The notes under the pieces are model-generated. The model did not search any database. It saw only the letters and a program-made list of their open reading frames with translations, and was not told where the DNA came from. Source: Trachythela sp. YZ-2020 (lineage: Eukaryota; Cnidaria; Anthozoa; Malacalcyonacea; Clavulariidae). From it: DNA of 64,000 bases. Below are positions 58,680 to 64,000 of the stretch, piece by piece; the stretch's first letter is position 1, and the number at the start of each line of letters is the position of its first letter. The DNA is taken from the NCBI GenBank assembly GCA_016169945.1, contig JADLSH010000112.1, positions 992,001-1,056,000 on the forward strand, written 5' to 3'. The translations under genes and the position numbers were made by a program.

Positions 58680-60547
58680 CGTGTAGGTTTAGGTCTACGA
58701 AACGCAAAGAGTGCTCGACAACATATAGTTAGAGCAAATTATAGATTTTCGCTTACCTCAAAACTTGTCTGCAACAGGCTGTTTCATCTGTAAAAGAATC
58801 ATCAGGCAGTTTACAAGTATCGAAAGAAATGACCGCTTATATGCTTCCTGCCGGGGCGTGGGTGTGTGTGTGGGAGACAATGTGTGCATGCATGGCTTTG
58901 TTTGCGTTGTTTACGCGAAATTTATTACGATGACGACATCGTGAAATTATTTCAGCTCTTTTGTTGAGTAAACAATCCTTGTTTTTTTCTTTCAAAATAC
59001 AAAATTTTTCTTCTAAACATAAATTGCATCGTTTTGATCCTCCCGTATACGAAATAGAATGTTTTAAAATTTGCCAATTAATACTGAAATCCTTATTGTT
59101 TTCTTTCAATGTCCAAATATATTTCGAAAGTTCCGTGTCATTTGCATGCTTTTTATGCTGAAAAGATTTAGTGTGGTTGGCCAATCGCTCTTTGAATGTG
59201 GTTGCAGTCATGCCAATGTAATTTTTGATCGTGTTTGTGTTGCTTACTGTGACTGTTGCTTTGTATACTATGTCCCTAGTCATGCATTGTTTTGAAGCGG
59301 GCAAATGGTGTTTTTCTACAACTGCAATTGGTAGTGTCCCTCTCCTGTGGCTTGTTATTTCTAGATATGCGTGCATTGTGTTTAGTGATTACTGACTTAA
59401 TATTGTTCATGCAGCTATAGCTTACTTTAACTGTATTTCTGTTAAAAATTTTATGTAGCTTGTGGTGCAGTGGAAAATGGTTGTCAATTAGACTAAGGAA
59501 ATTACGTCCCATGTTTGTGCTAACACTCTTGCTAAATGGTGGGTTGAACCAAATGATGTTGCGTTGCCTATTCCTGCGTTGTTTTTGCGGTGTGTGCTGA
59601 GTGTAGCTAAGTTCATGATTAAAGTTGCTATGCCTAAGTGCGTTCTGATATATGGGTGCAGATTCCTGAAAAGTTTGCTCATCTGATGAAAGAAGTGCGA
59701 TGCGCTTGTTAATTGATGCAGGTAGTTGCCTTGTGATGCTCGGTGGGTGATTAGAGTGCATATTTATGTATAGTGGATCGTCATTGGGCTTCCTATAGGG
59801 CCTATGTTTTCCATTGTTAAGGTCGAAAGTTACATCTAAAAAGTTTACAATGCGTAAATTTGATTCGCGATAATTTTTAGGTCAAACTGCTCGAAAATTT
59901 TGTGGAGATCTTTTCTTGTTTTGTCTGCTAAACGTGCTGATTTACTTTTATAATAGCCAAACCGTCATCTCTATAGGCCGATGCTTTCTTTGCCAAATTT
60001 CTTACTCAGGTGGTTTAAAATGAAAAGGCCTACTAACTCACAAATTTCCGCGCCGTCGAAACTGCCCATGCTAACGTCAAACAAACTATGGCTATCTTTT
60101 TTTATCCATGAAATTCCGGTATTGAAAAGGAGAGATTTTCTAGCGTGTTTTATTATTGAAATATCGTTTTCAGGTATAGTAGTCAAATTTGAAGCCCAAG
60201 ATAAAGCTTGGTCCAATAGTTTTTCAGAAATAGATGGGTAGAAATCGACAATGTCAAACGAAATAAAACTGTGTCTGTCCTTATCTTTTATATTGCCAAA
60301 CCACTGAATAACTTGTTTTGTATTCCTCCATTGATTTAAATTCAGTTTTTCTCTCAAATTGAAATTAATTTTGTCCAAAATAACTTTGCTTATTTTTCCG
60401 GATTCGCTTTTAGCGGGATTAATTAATCGGCATTTTGGATTGTTTTCGAAATTTTCTTTGTGATCTTTTAAAGATATAAATGCTTCGCGTTTTTTCATTT
60501 GTGATCTTTTAAAGATATAAATGCTTCGCGTTTTTTCATTTTTTCAT
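58680..60547 (-). mobile_element. Penelope-like element copy (minus), left arm of palindrome 2
   Basis: 5'-truncated PLE, from MKKREAFISLKDHKENF near 60,498 to the 3' region and (TA)n at 58,662-58,679. It is a mirror of the plus copy starting near 60,580, with a loop of about 32 bp. A 40-bp tandem duplication (60,460-60,499 and 60,500-60,539) occurs only in this arm. Confidence 0.85.
58840..60498 (-). pseudogene. PLE reverse transcriptase + GIY-YIG endonuclease, frameshifted
   Basis: RT part 60,498-59,971, with RLINPAKSESGKISKVI, FDIVDFYPS (first catalytic Asp) and DVSMGSFDGAE. A 2-nt loss near 59,970 breaks the frame just before YRDDGLAI, the second catalytic box. The following RT thumb and linker (59,761-59,276, with NIIWFNPPFSKSVSTNMGR) ends in another shift (CRKTPFARF). 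The GIY-YIG part (59,376-58,837) is intact: IVYKATVT, NYIGMTATTFKERLANH and ELSKYIWTL, then the conserved CNLC and CRHRNKF tail. PLEs pair an RT with a GIY-YIG nuclease and insert by target-primed reverse transcription. The upstream RT N-terminus is absent. Confidence 0.85.
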
Positions 60548-60579
60548 TTCGAACAATTTAGGAATCGGCGACAGAATTG
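60548..60579. other. Loop of PLE palindrome 2
   Basis: Unique spacer (about 60,548-60,579) joining the two head-to-head PLE copies. Both copies are truncated at the same point upstream of MKKREAF, as expected of a fold-back inversion event. Confidence 0.7.
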
Positions 60580-62334
60580 AAAAAATGAAAAAACGCGAAG
60601 CATTTATATCTTTAAAAGATCACAAAGAAAATTTCGAAAACAATCCAAAATGCCGATTAATTAATCCCGCTAAAAGCGAATCCGGAAAAATAAGCAAAGT
60701 TATTTTGGACAAAATTAATTTCAATTTGAGAGAAAAACTGAATTTAAATCAATGGAGGAATACAAAACAAGTTATTCAGTGGTTTGGCAATATAAAAGAT
60801 AAGGACAGACACAGTTTTATTTCGTTTGACATTGTCGATTTCTACCCATCTATTTCTGAAAAACTATTGGACCAAGCTTTATCTTGGGCTTCAAATTTGA
60901 CTACTATACCTGAAAACGATATTTCAATAATAAAACACGCTAGAAAATCTCTCCTTTTCAATACCGGAATTTCATGGATAAAAAAGATAGCCATAGTTTG
61001 TTTGACGTTAGCATGGGCAGTTTCGACGGCGCGGAAATTTGTGAGTTAGTAGGCCTTTTCATTTTAAACCACCTGAGTAAGAAATTTGGCAAAGAAAGCA
61101 TCGGCCTATATAGAGATGACGGTTTGGCTATTATAAGAAGTAAATCAGCACGTTTAGCAGACAAAACAAGAAAAGATCTCCACAAAATTTTCGAGCAGTT
61201 TGACCTAAAAATTACCGCCGAATCAAATTTACGCATTGTAAACTTTTTAGATGTAACTTTCGACCTTAACAATGGAAAACATAGGCCCTATAGGAAGCCC
61301 AATGACGATCCACTATACATAAATATGCACTCTAATCACCCACCGAGCATCACAAGGCAACTACCTGCATCAATTAACAAGCGCATCGCACTTCTTTCAT
61401 CAGATGAGCAAACTTTTCAGGAATCTGCACCCATATCAGAACGCACTTAGGCATAGCAACTTTAATCATGAACTTAGCTACACTCAGCACACACCGCAAA
61501 AACAACGCAGGAATAGGCAACGCAACATCATTTGGTTCAACCCACCATTTAGCAAGAGTGTTAGCACAAACATGGGACGTAATTTCCTTAGTCTAATTGA
61601 CAAGCATTTTCCACCGCACCACAAGCTACATAAAATTTTTAACAGAAATACAGTTAAAGTAAGCTATAGCTGCATGAACAATATTAAGTCAGTAATCACT
61701 AAACACAATGCACGCATATCTAGAAATAACAAGCCACAGGAGAGGGACACTACCAATTGCAGTTGTAGAAAAAACACCATTTGCCCGCTTCAAAAACAAT
61801 GCATGACTAGGGACATAGTATACAAAGCAACAGTCACAGTAAGCAACACAAACACGATCAAAATTACATTGGCATGACTGCAACCACATTCAAAGAGCGA
61901 TTGGCCAACCACACTAAATCTTTTCAGCATAAAAGCATGCAAATGACACGGAACTTTCGAAATATATTTGGACATTGAAAGAAAACAATAAGGATTTCAG
62001 TATTAATTGGCAAATTTTAAAACATTCTATTTCGTATACGGGAGGATCAAAACGATGCAATTTATGTTTAGAAGAAAAATTTTGTATTTTGAAAGAAAAA
62101 AACAAGGATTGTTTACTCAACAAAAGAGCTGAAATAATTTCACGATGTCGTCATCGTAATAAATTTCGCGTAAACAACGCAAACAAAGCCATGCATGCAC
62201 ACATTGTCTCCCACACACACACCCACGCCCCGGCAGGAAGCATATAAGCGGTCATTTCTTTCGATACTTGTAAACTGCCTGATGATTCTTTTACAGATGA
62301 AACAGCCTGTTGCAGACAAGTTTTGAGGTAAGCG

Positions 62335-62336
<2 letters not shown>
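60580..62336 (+). mobile_element. Penelope-like element copy (plus), right arm of palindrome 2
   Basis: Inverse of 58,680-60,547 with scattered differences. It ends TTTTGAGGTAAGCGAAAA, then (TA)n at 62,337-62,382, then the hammerhead array. Confidence 0.85.
60585..62247 (+). pseudogene. PLE reverse transcriptase + GIY-YIG, frameshifted
   Basis: RT 60,585-61,000 is intact up to a one-base loss in an A run at about 60,979-60,984 (6 A here, 7 in the other arm). It resumes at 60,974-61,440 with DVSMGSFDGAE and YRDDGLAIIRS, so here both RT catalytic boxes survive. A shift near 61,430 leads to NALRHSNFNHELSYTQ and NPPFSKSVSTNMGR (61,404-61,877). Loss of one A in ATCAAAATTACATTGG at about 61,860 breaks the GIY-YIG frame exactly where the minus copy is intact. 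The CNLC..CRHRNKF tail follows (61,975-62,247). The lesions differ between arms, so they arose after the inversion. Confidence 0.85.

Positions 62337-62382
<46 letters not shown>
62337..62382. repeat. (TA)n tract between PLE and pseudo-LTR array
   Basis: About 23 AT dinucleotides at the PLE 3' end. Confidence 0.95.
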
Positions 62383-62385
<3 letters not shown>

Positions 62386-62389
62386 AAAT

Positions 62390-62433
62390 CTGCAGACATG
62401 CATGTTTCGCCGTTCAACGGCTCGTCAGTGCAG
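62390..62433 (-). ncRNA. Hammerhead ribozyme, array unit 1
   Basis: Minus-strand copy of the 44-nt motif at 57,607, identical in all core boxes; stem II GCCG/CGGC. Confidence 0.8.
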
Positions 62434-62465
62434 CTTGTAACGCAGTCTAGATGCGAGTGACTTCG

Positions 62466-62473
62466 TATTTATA
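62466..62473 (-). promoter_or_regulatory. TATA-like box in pseudo-LTR unit 1
   Basis: TATAAATA on the minus strand, about 33 nt upstream of the hammerhead. The same box is at the same place in every complete array unit and in the divergent unit near 58,569. A TATA box just upstream of a self-cleaving motif is what a transcribed pseudo-LTR would show. Transcription itself is inferred. Confidence 0.5.
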
Positions 62474-62669
62474 CACCATACTCTTGCCCTCACCAAGCGC
62501 ATGTGGTACAATACTCAGACACATGCGCATCCAGACATGCGTGAAGTGTCTTGGGCCAGAGTGCTCAAACGACCACAAGGGAAGTGAGCTTTTGCATTAT
62601 AGCTTATAGCCACCAATTAACCTCACAGAGTGCTCAACAACACAAGTGAAGGAGCATATATAGTCAAAT

Positions 62670-62713
62670 CTGCAGACATGCATGTTTCGCCGTTCAACGG
62701 CTCGTCAGTGCAG
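62670..62713 (-). ncRNA. Hammerhead ribozyme, array unit 2
   Basis: Identical in sequence to the unit 1 motif. The neighbouring unit sequence has a single change (CAGTTTAGATG). Confidence 0.8.
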
Positions 62714-62950
62714 CTTGTAACGCAGTTTAGATGCGAGTGACTTCGTATTTATACACCATACTCTTGCCCTCACCAAGCGCATGTGGTACAATACTCAGAC
62801 ACATGCGCATCCAGACATGCGTGAAGTGTCTTGGGGCCAGAGTGCTCAAACGACCACAAGGGAAGTGAGCTTTTGCATTATAGCTTATAGCCACCAATTA
62901 ACCTCACAGAGTGCTCAACAACACAAGTGAAGGAGCATATATAGTCAAAT

Positions 62951-62994
62951 CTGCAGACATGCATGTTTCGCCGTTCAACGGCTCGTCAGTGCAG
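62951..62994 (-). ncRNA. Hammerhead ribozyme, array unit 3
   Basis: Identical motif, in the short (253-bp) unit. Confidence 0.8.
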
Positions 62995-63203
62995 CTTGTA
63001 ACGCAGTCTAGATGCGAGTGACTTCGTATTTATACACCATACTCTTGCCCTCACCAAGCGCATGTGGTACAACACTCAGACACATGCGCATCCAGACATG
63101 CGTGAAGTGTCTTGGGGCCAGAGTGCTCAAACGACCACAAGGGAAGTGAGCTTTTGCATTATAGCTTATAGCCACCATATAAGTCAAATCTATATAGTCA
63201 AAT

Positions 63204-63247
63204 CTGCAGACATGCATGTTTCGCCGTTCAACGGCTCGTCAGTGCAG
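63204..63247 (-). ncRNA. Hammerhead ribozyme, array unit 4
   Basis: Identical motif, preceded by the duplicated TAGTCAAATC-type junction. Confidence 0.8.
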
Positions 63248-63484
63248 CTTGTAACGCAGTCTAGATGCGAGTGACTTCGTATTTATACACCATACTCTTG
63301 CCCTCACCAAGCGCATGTGGTACAATACTCAGACACATGCGCATCCAGACATGCGTGAAGTGTCTTGGGGCCAGAGTGCTCAAACGACCACAAGGGAAGT
63401 GAGCTTTTGCATTATAGCTTATAGCCACCAATTAACCTCACAGAGTGCTCAACAACACAAGTGAAGGAGCATATATAGTCAAAT

Positions 63485-63528
63485 CTGCAGACATGCATGT
63501 TTCGCCGTTCAACGGCTCGTCAGTGCAA
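63485..63528 (-). ncRNA. Hammerhead ribozyme, array unit 5, stem I wobble
   Basis: One change (TTGCA in place of CTGCA on the minus strand) turns the outer stem I pair into U-G, so the fold is kept. All catalytic boxes unchanged. Confidence 0.8.
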
Positions 63529-63765
63529 CTTGTAACGCAGTCTAGATGCGAGTGACTTCGTATTTATACACCATACTCTTGCCCTCACCAAGCGCATGTG
63601 GTACAATACTCAGACACATGCGCATCCAGACATGCGTGAAGTGTCTTGGGGCCAGAGTGCTCAAACGACCACAAGGGAAGTGAGCTTTTGCATTATAGCT
63701 TATAGCCACCAATTAACCTCACAGAGTGCTCAACAACACAAGTGAAGGAGCATATATAGTCAAAT

Positions 63766-63809
63766 CTGCAGACATGCATGTTTCGCCGTTCAACGGCTCG
63801 TCAGTGCAG
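63766..63809 (-). ncRNA. Hammerhead ribozyme, array unit 6
   Basis: Identical motif, in the last unit of the window. Confidence 0.8.
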
Positions 63810-64000
63810 CTTGTAACGCAGTCTAGATGCGAGTGACTTCGTATTTATACACCATACTCTTGCCCTCACCAAGCGCATGTGGTACAATACTCAGACACAT
63901 GCGCATCCAGACATGCGTGAAGTGTCTTGGGGCCAGAGTGCTCAAACGACCACAAGGGAAGTGAGCTTTTGCATTATAGCTTATAGCCACCATATAAGTC

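Larger units (their letters stand above)
62383..64000 (-). repeat. Tandem PLE pseudo-LTR array, ~281-bp units
   Basis: Six units, by hammerhead starts at 62,390, 62,670, 62,951, 63,204, 63,485 and 63,766 (spacings 280, 281, 253, 281, 281), running off the window edge. The third unit is short, with the junction CCACCATATAAGTC at 63,173-63,186. The same junction recurs at 63,987-64,000, 814 bp later, so the real period is a trimer. Units are nearly identical. On the minus strand each has a TATAAATA box and, downstream of it, a hammerhead. No RT lies within the array. Confidence 0.9.

Noticed and set aside
62140..62417. ORFs with IYIYIY strings
   Set aside because: Translation of the (TA)n tract.

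Overview
The window is eukaryotic, animal-type genomic DNA that is almost entirely repetitive. It has spliced exons with GT/AG borders, BEL/Pao and Ty3/gypsy retroelements, a LINE, a tRNA-derived SINE, a Penelope-like element (PLE), and hAT, PIF/Harbinger, pogo/Tigger and P-like DNA transposons. The PIF proteins, the hammerhead-bearing PLE and fragments of a HECT-type and a ZNF862-like gene together suggest an early-branching metazoan, most likely a cnidarian. That assignment is by recalled family resemblance only. No intact host gene can be defended. Nearly every protein-like stretch is a transposon relic or a broken exon.

Layout. (1) 1-410: flank with nothing recognisable. (2) 411-15,877: a 15.5-kb minisatellite built from 9-bp words that all start AAGT. 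AAGTG words tend to alternate with AAGTT words, and kilobase blocks have been re-duplicated; the 9-bp period creates very long spurious ORFs. (3) 15.9-17.3 kb: an internally deleted integrase-like pseudogene split by a 537-bp hAT MITE with a clean 8-bp target duplication. (4) 17.7-26.9 kb: apparent minus-strand exons of a HECT-domain gene. A PIF/Harbinger element (transposase with one stop plus a convergent two-exon Myb-like partner) and a 5'-truncated, deleted BEL/Pao element lie between or against these exons. (5) 27.4-29.2 kb: a full-length pogo/Tigger element with TA target duplication and a frameshifted transposase. (6) 30.9-36.3 kb: a deleted Ty3/gypsy element whose gag is split by a 3.27-kb P-like DNA transposon with roughly 310-bp terminal inverted repeats (TIRs); that element itself contains a 304-bp MITE.

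(7) 36.4-46.4 kb: a 30/33-bp minisatellite cut into three blocks. The first cut is a LINE (37.2-39.6 kb). The second is a fold-back element (39,851-45,403) that in turn carries a 3.5-kb hAT element (39,879-43,360). (8) 46.4-56.8 kb: a frameshifted ZNF862-like gene (minus strand), a SINE, a 1.6-kb element with about 150-bp TIRs, short tandem repeats, a possible zinc-binding exon and a gypsy integrase tail. (9) 56.8-64.0 kb: a poly-TTAAGAAA MITE, then a PLE locus. Two inverted (palindromic) pairs of PLE copies end in (TA)n tracts and pseudo-LTR units. The right side is a tandem array of about 281-bp units.

The most interesting element is in region 9. Every pseudo-LTR unit carries a compact hammerhead ribozyme motif: CTGACGA and GAAAC boxes, a 4-bp stem II, a fully palindromic stem III and GTC before the cleavage site. 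One divergent unit shows a compensatory change in stem II. The motifs lie on the strand opposite to the adjacent reverse-transcriptase ORF, downstream of a TATA-like box, and the array repeats as a trimer (280+281+253 bp). The nested insertions with clean target duplications also let much of the order of events be read directly.
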